The position numbers were made by a program, and so were the translations under genes. The notes under the pieces were generated by a model. It worked only from the letters and a program-made list of their open reading frames with translations. It was not told the DNA's origin and did no database searches. Shown here in pieces: positions 5,962-11,912 of a stretch of 12,342 nt of DNA; within the stretch, counting starts at the first letter, position 1, and each line of letters starts with the position of its first letter. The stretch comes from Lysobacterales bacterium (lineage in GTDB: Bacteria > Pseudomonadota > Gammaproteobacteria > Xanthomonadales > SZUA-5): the NCBI GenBank assembly GCA_024710675.1, contig JANJUH010000235.1:1-12342 (forward strand). The letters run 5' to 3'.

Positions 5962-8619
5962 ATGCCGAGTTGCCTTGCCTGCGGGGCCCGGACCAACAGC
6001 GACGGCCGCTGTCCGCGTTGCGCCACGGCCAAAGGCCCGCCGCAAACGCTCGCCCTGACGCCCCCCGAACCCCCGGCGGCACGCCCTGCACCGGCGCGAC
6101 CGGTCGACGATTCGCGCTTCGTCCCCGGACAGGTACTGGGCGGGCGCTTCCGCATCGTCGCCCTGCTCGGACGCGGCGGCATGGGCGAGGTGTACCGGGC
6201 GGAGGACCTGCGGCTGGGGCAGCCGGTGGCCCTCAAGTTCCTGCCGCCGGGGCTCGCGTCCGATCGCAGCTACCAGGAGCGTTTCTACGCCGAGGCCCGC
6301 CTCGGCCGGGGAGTCGCCCATCCCAATGTCTGTCGCCTCTACGACCTGGTCGAACTGGAAGGCCACGCCTGCCTGTCGATGGAGTACGTCGATGGCGAGG
6401 ACCTCGCGAGCTTGCTCGAGCGCATCGGCCGGCTACCCATCGACAAGGCCGGCGATGTCGCGCGCGAGGTCTGCGCCGGGCTGGCGGCGGCGCACGAGGC
6501 CGGCGTGATCCATCGCGATCTCAAGCCTGCCAACGTGCTGTTCGACGGCCGCGGCAAGGCCCGCATCACCGACTTCGGCATCGCCACGGCCAGCCACGCC
6601 GCGGCGATTTCAGAGCTCGCGGGCACACCGGCGTACATGGCGCCGGAACTGCTCGAGGGCGCGCCCGCCTCGGTGCAGAGCGATCTCTATGCCTACGGGC
6701 TGCTGCTGTTCGAGATCTACAGCGGACGCCCGGCGGCCGAGGCACGGTGCTGGGCGGCCGGCGCCGGCGATGCCTCGACGCCGAACGACGCGCTGCGGGC
6801 GATTCCGGCATCGGTCCGGGCCGTGATCGAGCGCTGCCTTGCCGCCGATCCGGCCGCGCGACCCGCGTCGGCACGATCCTTACTCGCCCAACTGCCGGGC
6901 GGCGATCCGCTGGCCGCTGCCGTGGCGGCCGGAGAGACACCCTCTCCGGCGATGGTGGCCGCAGCGGCACGCACCGGCGACCTACCCCTGCGTTCGGCCT
7001 GGGCACTGCTCATCGCGACCTTCGCCGGCCTGCTGATCCTCGCCCTGCTGGCACCGTACCAGACCGTCATCGGGGTCCTGCGTCCGGACAAGCCGCCGGA
7101 GGTGATGGTCGAACGGGCCCGCAGCGTGCTCGCCGTGCTCGGCCACGAACAGACGCCCTACGATTGGGCTGGCGGCTACCGCTGGGACTTCGAGGTTCAG
7201 GGCTGGTGGGAGCGCGAGCGGCCGGCCCCGGAGCGCTGGCGCGACCGGCCGGCACCGATCGCCTTCCTGTATCGCCAGTCCGACCGCAGCATCGTCGCCA
7301 ACCGGGCGCCCGAACTCTCGTTCCTGCCGAACCAGATCGGTTTCGTGACCATCAACGACCCGCCGCTCGGCAGTCCCGGCATCGCGACGCTCACACTCGA
7401 CACGCAGGGACGCCTGACCCGCTATGCCGCGCCCCCCGGCACGCACGTCGCCACCACCGCGGGCGAGGTCGACTGGTCGGCGGTGCTGGCGGAGGCGGGC
7501 TTCGAGGCCTCCCTGCTCTCGCCAGTCGCGCCCGCCGCCATCCCGCCGGTTCCCGCCGACGCCCGGATGGCGTGGACAGGCCGGTACCCCGGCCAGGCCG
7601 TGCCCGAGATCCGGGTGGAGGCCGCGAGCTTCGCCGGCCGTCCGGTCTGGTTCGAGGTCCAGGGTCCGTGGACCCGCCCAGTGACGAGCCCCGGCGGCAG
7701 CACGATCGAGCTCTACGCGCTCTGGATCGGACTGCTCTTCTGCCTCGCCTTTGCCGGCCCGCTGCTCCTGTTGTTGCAACGCCACCTGCGCCAGGGTCGC
7801 GGCGACCGCCAGGGAGCCACACGACTCGCCGTCTGCGTCACGGTGCTGATCGCGCTCGGCCTGCTGCTGCGCGCTGATCACGTGGCCCAGCTCGGACCCC
7901 AGTACGCGCTGGTCACCAACATCCTCGCACAGGCGACCTACTTCGGACTCAGTCTGTGGGCGACCTACATCGCGATCGAACCCTTCGCGCGCCGGCGCTC
8001 TCCCGGGCTGATGATCGGCTGGTCCCGACTGTTGGCCGGACGTGCCAATGATCCGCTGGTCGGCCGTGAGATCCTGGTCGGCGCTGCCTCCGCCGTGGGC
8101 CTCTGGCTCCTGGTGGCCGCCAGCTTGGCCCTGCCCCCCCACTTGACCTTCGGCAATGGTCTGCCGCAGTGGCAGGCCATGTCGGCCCATGGCTCGCTGC
8201 GCCAGGCCGGCTTCTACCTGATCCTGAACGGCTACGCGGTGCTCCTGTGCACGCTGGGCACGCTGTTCGCCTACCAGGTGCTGGTCGCCCTGACCGGACG
8301 TCGCTGGATCGCCCTGACGGTGCAATTCCTGGTCTGTGCGACCTTCTTCGGATCGTGGCTGGGCGGCGCGGGCGTGATCGCTGTGGTGGTCTACACGGTG
8401 CTGTGGATGACGCTGCTGTTGCGGATCGGCGTGCTGGCCGCGCTGGCCTGCGAATGCGTCGGCATGCTCCTGCGCCTGGTGTCGCCGTCGCTGGACACCG
8501 CGTCGTGGATGTTCCCGACCACGACCACGCTGTACTTGCTGCTCGCGGCACTGGTCGCCTGGAGCTTTCACGCCTCGCTCGGCGGCAAGCCACTGTTCGG
8601 CGCACGGCTGGAGGCCTGA
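5962..8619 (+). CDS. Polytopic membrane Ser/Thr protein kinase with N-terminal zinc ribbon
   Basis: An 885-residue protein. Order: zinc ribbon with C4, C7, C17 and C20 (MPSCLACG, CPRC); Pro/Ala linker 24-53; kinase domain about 63-310; a membrane helix 344-364; a region of about 215 residues (367-582), probably outside the membrane and Trp-rich (WDFEVQGWWERERP); then about eight further membrane helices (583-605, 620-636, 648-672, 699-723, 748-775, 780-800, 802-830, 853-871). All kinase landmarks are intact: P-loop LGRGGMGEVY (69-78), K92 (VALKF), E111, HRDLKPAN (184-191), DFG (204-206) and APE (227-229), so it should be active. Such kinases usually couple an outside or membrane signal to cytoplasmic phosphorylation. 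The ATG at 5962 is preferred because the zinc ribbon begins at once; ATG 5938 would add eight residues. The substrate is unknown. The multi-helix tail is not one I can name. Confidence 0.93.
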   Translation: MPSCLACGARTNSDGRCPRCATAKGPPQTLALTPPEPPAARPAPARPVDDSRFVPGQVLGGRFRIVALLGRGGMGEVYRAEDLRLGQPVALKFLPPGLASDRSYQERFYAEARLGRGVAHPNVCRLYDLVELEGHACLSMEYVDGEDLASLLERIGRLPIDKAGDVAREVCAGLAAAHEAGVIHRDLKPANVLFDGRGKARITDFGIATASHAAAISELAGTPAYMAPELLEGAPASVQSDLYAYGLLLFEIYSGRPAAEARCWAAGAGDASTPNDALRAIPASVRAVIERCLAADPAARPASARSLLAQLPGGDPLAAAVAAGETPSPAMVAAAARTGDLPLRSAWALLIATFAGLLILALLAPYQTVIGVLRPDKPPEVMVERARSVLAVLGHEQTPYDWAGGYRWDFEVQGWWERERPAPERWRDRPAPIAFLYRQSDRSIVANRAPELSFLPNQIGFVTINDPPLGSPGIATLTLDTQGRLTRYAAPPGTHVATTAGEVDWSAVLAEAGFEASLLSPVAPAAIPPVPADARMAWTGRYPGQAVPEIRVEAASFAGRPVWFEVQGPWTRPVTSPGGSTIELYALWIGLLFCLAFAGPLLLLLQRHLRQGRGDRQGATRLAVCVTVLIALGLLLRADHVAQLGPQYALVTNILAQATYFGLSLWATYIAIEPFARRRSPGLMIGWSRLLAGRANDPLVGREILVGAASAVGLWLLVAASLALPPHLTFGNGLPQWQAMSAHGSLRQAGFYLILNGYAVLLCTLGTLFAYQVLVALTGRRWIALTVQFLVCATFFGSWLGGAGVIAVVVYTVLWMTLLLRIGVLAALACECVGMLLRLVSPSLDTASWMFPTTTTLYLLLAALVAWSFHASLGGKPLFGARLEA

Positions 8620-8678
8620 GACGCCGCGCCGGCAGCCCTACGCGCGGACAGGGCGGTCCCGCGCATGGTCATGAGCGC
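8620..8678. other. Short spacer after the kinase gene
   Basis: It holds an imperfect hairpin, GCGCGG (8642-8647) with CCGCGC (8659-8664), 22 bases past the kinase stop. It might end the kinase transcript but has no T-tract. Confidence 0.25.
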
Positions 8679-8867
8679 GCGCAGTTCGAGCCGCGGGATG
8701 CCATGACCAATCCCCGGCTGATCCTGAAGGCAGCGCAGCAGCCCGAGTACGCCCTGTTGCTGGCCGAGACCGTCGCTGCCCGCCGCGGGCAGCGGCACGA
8801 GGACATCGTCGATGCCGTGCTGGTGCGCGCCGGCCTTGAGATCCTGACCGTCGCGCCGGTTCGGATC
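8679..8867 (+). pseudogene. Truncated transaldolase fragment (partial duplicate of tal)
   Basis: This stretch matches the intact transaldolase gene at 11019-11207 without a gap, at a constant offset of 2340 bases. Over 8691-8867, 148 of 177 bases agree by my count (about 84%). The translation matches tal residues 24-86: PRDAMTNPRLILKAAQQPEY against PRDATTNPSLILKAVQQADY, and RGQRHEDIVDAVLVRAGLEIL against RGQAHEEIVDAVLVRFGLEIL, about 45 of 59 residues. It has no codons for the first 23 residues and breaks off before the catalytic Glu89 and the Schiff-base Lys125, so no enzyme can be made. There is no internal stop or indel. Protein identity is lower than base identity, as expected when selection on the protein has been lost. 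It has the same orientation as tal, with the oxidoreductase gene between the copies. Confidence 0.9.
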
Positions 8868-9071
8868 GCTTGGGTCGCCAGGACAGGTCAGCCCGAGGAT
8901 CGGGAGAGGGAGAGCTTCGCGAGCAGGCAGCAGGTTCGCGGAGGCACGGGACTCGAGGCCCTTCTCCACTCGTGGGAGAGATCTGTCCGGTTCCCCAGGA
9001 TGTTGGCTCTTTCGGAAGAGTCCCGAAGCGTCTGCCGGGGATGTGGATGTCTTCCCCCTCTCCTCTACCCC

Positions 9072-9183
9072 TCATTCCGGCCGGCGCTCCACGCGCTGGC
9101 GCTCCTCGCGCTGGCCCTCGCCGGGTCGGCGCATGCGTCGACGTGTCCCGGTTCGCCAACGGAGGAGTGGGGCCAGAGATTCT
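9072..9183 (+). pseudogene. Signal-peptide-like relic of a secreted-protein gene
   Basis: In the frame of the tal fragment the sequence reads PALHALALLALALAGSAHA followed by STCPGSPTEEWGQRF, with a textbook hydrophobic core and an AHA cleavage site. After that the frame enters the GGGAGAGGG repeat and then the antisense of the oxidoreductase. No start codon with a good context stands at the expected place; the nearest in-frame ATG is at 9000. It may be a broken gene start, or only a GC-rich frame that happens to read as Leu/Ala. Confidence 0.25.
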
Positions 9184-9210
9184 CCCTCTCCCGCACGCGG
9201 CGGGAGAGGG
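9184..9210 (-). terminator. GC-rich hairpin after the oxidoreductase gene
   Basis: CCCTCTCCCGC (9184-9194) and GCGGGAGAGGG (9200-9210) form a perfect 11-base stem with a 5-base loop, 33 bases past the stop codon of the oxidoreductase gene. The position suits a terminator, but no T-tract follows on the reverse strand. The CCCTCTCCCGC core is of a type dispersed in intergenic DNA of many proteobacteria, so it may be a mobile repeat that happens to sit here. Confidence 0.4.
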
Positions 9211-9243
9211 GCTCGAAGAGCGCGTTTGGGTGGAACGACGGAC

Positions 9244-10731
9244 TCAGTCCGCCGACCGCGCGAACTTCGCCACGAGTGCCGCCTTGTCGACCGGCTTGCC
9301 GGCCTTGTCGACGACCAGCGAGGGCGTTCCGGGCTCGAGGATCTGCAGAGACTTCAGGAACTCGATGATCTCGGCCTGGCGGTTCGTGCTCAGGGCCTCG
9401 AAGGCCAGGCGTGAATCACGGGCTTCGCCACCGTGGGCCATGATCGCCTCGGTGATCGTGGTCAGGTCACCCTTGTGGCCGTAGGGCGCCGAGTTGCCCA
9501 CATCCCACAGCTTGCGGGTCAGGAACATGTTGGTCGCGATGCCGCCCTGGACCACCTGCTCGTTGCAGAAGTGCTGGACCTCGGCGTCACAGAGGTTGTG
9601 GCGCTTGAGATCGGTGTAGGCGCGCACGTGAATACCGCCGTCCGGGGCCTTCTCGTGCCTGGGCAGCTGACCGAAGGCGGTCATGTCATAGCTGTAGGGG
9701 GTCACGCCCGAACCCGGCGTGAGGTTGCCGGCCGGATTGTAGGGATTGGGCTCCGAGAACTCGGCCGTGTTGAGCTTCAGCGAAGGCGTGTGGCAGTCGG
9801 CGCAGCCCACGGTTTCGAAGGTGCGCTCGCCGCGGATCACGGCACGCAGCGCGGCTGGATCATCCGGCAGCACCTGGCCCGGGACGTTCAGCGCCGCCTG
9901 GTAGATCGTCGTCGCCGTGATGTCGCCCACCGACAACTCGTCGCTCACCCCATCCTGGTCGAAATCGCTGCTGCCGGTGCGGGACTGGCCGAAACGCTCG
10001 GTCGACTGCATGCCGTGATGGTGGTTCATCGCATTGTTGGTGAACTCGCGCAGCGAGATCACCGCACCCTTCTGGTGGAAAGGCCGCAGGATCAGGTCGG
10101 TATTGATCCCCTCCACCTCGCTCACGTCCAGTTGTCCGCCCGCATGGGCCGTGACGAAACCGAAGTGCACACCCTTGCTCACCAGCGGCCGCCGCGTCGT
10201 GCGCCCGGTCTCGTTGGCGAGGCTGAGCGCTTCGTCGCGAATGGCCTGCAGGTCAGCCGTCATCTCGCGGGCCAGCATCTCGATGGCACCCGAGCCCTGC
10301 ATGCCGAGCGTGTTGCGTTCGTTGCTGAACTGGCCACTGACGGACTCGGTGACCGGATCGAGGGCCTGGGCCAGCACGAAGACATTGGCGACGATGTCGC
10401 CACCACCGCCGGCCACCGGATCATTGTGGCAACCGGCACAGGAATTGGCGTCCGGCGCCGAGGTGCGGATGAAGCGCGGCGCGCTGCCCGGAACACGGGC
10501 GGCGCCACCACCGGTGGTGCCCGGGCGGCTCTGGCCGTCGAAGATGTTGAACTTGGCGGCGAACAACAGCTTGCCGTGCGCGAAGATCTGTTCGAAAGGA
10601 ATCTGCCCCGACTCGATCGCCGCCTGGCTCATGTGCTGTTCGACGACCGGGCCGTCACCGATCGTGGCCGCCATCGCGCCGCCGGCCACCAACACACCCG
10701 CCATCGTCGACCACAGATGATTACGTCGCAC
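9244..10731 (-). CDS. Periplasmic di-haem oxidoreductase (DHOR/DUF1111, cytochrome c peroxidase-like)
   Basis: A 495-residue exported c-type cytochrome. The signal peptide is residues 1-21 (GVLVAGGAMA). Two haem-attachment motifs are present: CAGCH (98-102) and CADCH (310-314, followed by TPSL). Between them are HFGFVTAHAGGQLD, LREFTNNAMNHHHGMQ (228-242) and DFDQDGVSDE (256-265), whose D-x-D-x-DG spacing resembles a calcium-binding loop. NSAPYGHKGDL (413-423) is typical of the C-terminal haem domain. These features fit the di-haem oxidoreductase family, putative peroxidases or thiol oxidoreductases of the periplasm. The electron donor and substrate are unknown. The start is GTG (10729-10731), fixed by AAGGAG 7 bases ahead. 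The gene is divergent from tal and has its own promoter-like sequence. Four further Cys (not in CxxCH) are absent apart from C381 and C389. Confidence 0.92.
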   Translation of the reverse strand: MRRNHLWSTMAGVLVAGGAMAATIGDGPVVEQHMSQAAIESGQIPFEQIFAHGKLLFAAKFNIFDGQSRPGTTGGGAARVPGSAPRFIRTSAPDANSCAGCHNDPVAGGGGDIVANVFVLAQALDPVTESVSGQFSNERNTLGMQGSGAIEMLAREMTADLQAIRDEALSLANETGRTTRRPLVSKGVHFGFVTAHAGGQLDVSEVEGINTDLILRPFHQKGAVISLREFTNNAMNHHHGMQSTERFGQSRTGSSDFDQDGVSDELSVGDITATTIYQAALNVPGQVLPDDPAALRAVIRGERTFETVGCADCHTPSLKLNTAEFSEPNPYNPAGNLTPGSGVTPYSYDMTAFGQLPRHEKAPDGGIHVRAYTDLKRHNLCDAEVQHFCNEQVVQGGIATNMFLTRKLWDVGNSAPYGHKGDLTTITEAIMAHGGEARDSRLAFEALSTNRQAEIIEFLKSLQILEPGTPSLVVDKAGKPVDKAALVAKFARSAD

Positions 10732-10738
10732 TGCCTTG

Positions 10739-10744
10739 CTCCTT
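10739..10744 (-). promoter_or_regulatory. Ribosome binding site of the di-haem oxidoreductase
   Basis: On the reverse strand AAGGAG stands 7 bases before the GTG start at 10731. It is the strongest ribosome site in the window and supports the non-ATG start. Confidence 0.7.
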
Positions 10745-10748
10745 CAAA

Positions 10749-10784
10749 TGTGTGCACGGCCGCCGGACAGCAGCCTGTACACAC
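10749..10784. promoter_or_regulatory. Imperfect inverted repeat downstream of the oxidoreductase promoter
   Basis: TGTGTGCA (10749-10756) and TGTACACA (10777-10784) are inverted copies with one mismatch and centres 28 bases apart. They lie just downstream of the predicted -10 element, across the transcription start and leader of the oxidoreductase gene. This would suit a repressor site or an mRNA hairpin before the ribosome site. No known regulator motif is claimed. Confidence 0.3.
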
Positions 10785-10813
10785 AGTATTCACGCCCGTC
10801 AAAGGAACGTCAA
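10785..10813 (-). promoter_or_regulatory. Sigma70-like promoter of the di-haem oxidoreductase
   Basis: On the reverse strand TTGACG (10808-10813) and AATACT (10785-10790) are separated by exactly 17 bases. The -35 hexamer matches five of six consensus bases and the -10 four of six, good for a GC-rich genome. The -35 lies inside a tandem pair of CGTCAAAG (10797-10804 and 10808-10815) with an 11-base period, so a factor binding one side of the helix could overlap the polymerase site. The predicted transcript would have a leader of roughly 45-50 bases. Confidence 0.45.
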
Positions 10814-10848
10814 AGCCTGAGTTGAGACTCGAATGTGACCGAACGATC

Positions 10849-10877
10849 TGCGGACGATTTGCGGACAGCCTGCAAAC
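10849..10877. promoter_or_regulatory. Three heptamers repeated every 11 bases, likely regulator site
   Basis: TGCGGAC at 10849-10855, TGCGGAC at 10860-10866 and TGCAAAC at 10871-10877 repeat with an exact 11-base period (7-base units, 4-base spacers). A weaker fourth unit, ACCGAAC, lies one period upstream at 10838. Seven-plus-four direct repeats on one helix face are the arrangement used by OmpR/PhoB-type winged-helix regulators. The array lies 37 bases before the putative tal -10 element and also upstream of the oxidoreductase promoter, so either or both genes could be controlled. Confidence 0.42.
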
Positions 10878-10914
10878 AGCACGGCGGCCGACGTCCTGCA
10901 AGGTCGCAACGGGC

Positions 10915-10920
10915 TAGCAT
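10915..10920 (+). promoter_or_regulatory. Possible -10 element of tal
   Basis: TAGCAT lies 29 bases before the tal ATG, giving a leader of about 20-25 bases. No good -35 hexamer is present at 17 bases (CGTCCT), which would fit a promoter that needs an activator bound at the upstream heptamer array. Confidence 0.3.
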
Positions 10921-10949
10921 TCGCGCCTCGCCACAGCACGCAGCCGCCC

Positions 10950-11897
10950 ATGAACCAGCTCGAGCAGCTCAAGACCCACACGGTCGTTGTCGCCGACACC
11001 GGCAACTTCCGGCAACTGGCGCAGTACGCTCCCCGCGATGCCACGACCAATCCCTCGCTGATCCTGAAGGCGGTGCAGCAGGCCGACTACGCGCCACTTC
11101 TGGCCGAGACCGTCGCCGCCCACCGCGGGCAGGCGCACGAGGAGATCGTCGATGCCGTGCTGGTGCGCTTCGGCCTCGAAATCCTGAAGGTCGTGCCGGG
11201 CCGGGTCAGCACCGAGGTCGACGCCCGCCTGTCCTTCGACACACGGGCCACGGTCGAGCGCGCACGGACCATCATCGGCCGCTACGAGCAGGCCGGCATC
11301 GGCCGCGAGCGCGTGCTGATCAAGATCGCCTCGACCTGGGAAGGCATCCGCGCGGCGGCCGAACTCGAGCGCGAGGGCATCCACTGCAATCTCACCCTGC
11401 TGTTCGCCTTCAGTCAGGCGGTGGCCTGCGGCGAAGCCGGCGTGACACTGATCTCGCCCTTCGTCGGGCGCATCTACGACTGGTACAAGAAGGTAGCTGG
11501 CGCCGGCTGGGACGACGCGGCGAATGCCGGCGAGAACGACCCCGGCGTGCAGTCGGTGACCCGCATCTGGCGTTACTACAAGCGCCATGGCATTGCCACC
11601 GAAGTCATGGGCGCGAGCTTCCGCAACGTCGGCCAGATCACCGCACTCACCGGCTGCGATTTGCTGACGATCAGCCCGGAGCTGCTCGCCTCGCTGCAAC
11701 AGACGGTGGCACCGCTGGCGCGTCGGCTCGATCCCGAGGAGGCACGCGCGGCCGATATCGCACCGGTGTCCTATGGCGAAACCGGCTTCCGCTACGCGCT
11801 CAACGAGGACGCGATGGCCACCGAGAAGCTGGCGGAAGGCATCCGCCTGTTCGCAGCCGACGCCGGCAAGCTCGATGCGCTGATCGCGGCGGCCTGA
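10950..11897 (+). CDS. tal: Transaldolase (TalB-type)
   Basis: A 315-residue cytoplasmic enzyme of the pentose phosphate pathway. It moves a dihydroxyacetone unit from sedoheptulose 7-phosphate to glyceraldehyde 3-phosphate, giving erythrose 4-phosphate and fructose 6-phosphate. The whole family pattern is present: D16 (VVADTG), N34 (ATTNPSL), E89 (GRVSTEVDARLS), the Schiff-base lysine K125 (VLIKIASTWEG), N147 and T149 (HCNLTLLF), S169 and R174 (LISPFVGRIYDWYK), and GASFRN. These line up with the catalytic set of E. coli TalB at a constant shift, and the length (315) is near that enzyme's. The ATG at 10950 is right by alignment to the family start, though no good ribosome site precedes it. 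It is divergent from the di-haem oxidoreductase, convergent with the LytTR regulator (15 bases between stops), and has a decayed partial copy at 8679-8867. Confidence 0.97.
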   Translation: MNQLEQLKTHTVVVADTGNFRQLAQYAPRDATTNPSLILKAVQQADYAPLLAETVAAHRGQAHEEIVDAVLVRFGLEILKVVPGRVSTEVDARLSFDTRATVERARTIIGRYEQAGIGRERVLIKIASTWEGIRAAAELEREGIHCNLTLLFAFSQAVACGEAGVTLISPFVGRIYDWYKKVAGAGWDDAANAGENDPGVQSVTRIWRYYKRHGIATEVMGASFRNVGQITALTGCDLLTISPELLASLQQTVAPLARRLDPEEARAADIAPVSYGETGFRYALNEDAMATEKLAEGIRLFAADAGKLDALIAAA

Positions 11898-11912
11898 GCG
11901 GGCGCCGCGCCC

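Larger units (their letters stand above)
8868..9243. other. Gene-free stretch of repeat and relic sequence
   Basis: No intact gene is visible. CGGGAGAGGGAGA (8901-8913) recurs inverted at 9181-9193, next to the hairpin at 9184-9210. Further scraps of the same GGGAGAG/CCCTCTCC type occur near 8971 and 9055-9070. A small hairpin, CTCTT-TCGG-AAGAG, is at 9007-9020. The plus frame at 9072-9183 reads like a signal peptide followed by a short mature part and then runs into the repeat. The region looks like a patchwork of decayed sequence. Confidence 0.5.

Noticed and set aside
5970..7877. Plus-strand frame of 635 codons overlapping the kinase gene in another frame
   Set aside because: Arg/Pro/Gly-rich shadow translation of the kinase frame, whose catalytic motifs are all intact.
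6982..8571. Reverse-strand frame of 529 codons opposite the kinase gene
   Set aside because: The translation is Gln/Arg/His-rich low-complexity sequence typical of the antisense of a GC-rich membrane protein gene; no motif or ribosome site.
9433..10917. Plus-strand frame of 494 codons opposite the di-haem oxidoreductase
   Set aside because: The opposite strand has two haem motifs, a signal peptide and a strong ribosome site; this frame shows no recognisable domain.
11900..11912. GGGCG-CCG-CGCCC hairpin filling the gap between the tal and LytTR stop codons
   Set aside because: The stem is only five bases with a three-base loop and no T-tract; too weak to call a terminator in DNA this GC-rich.
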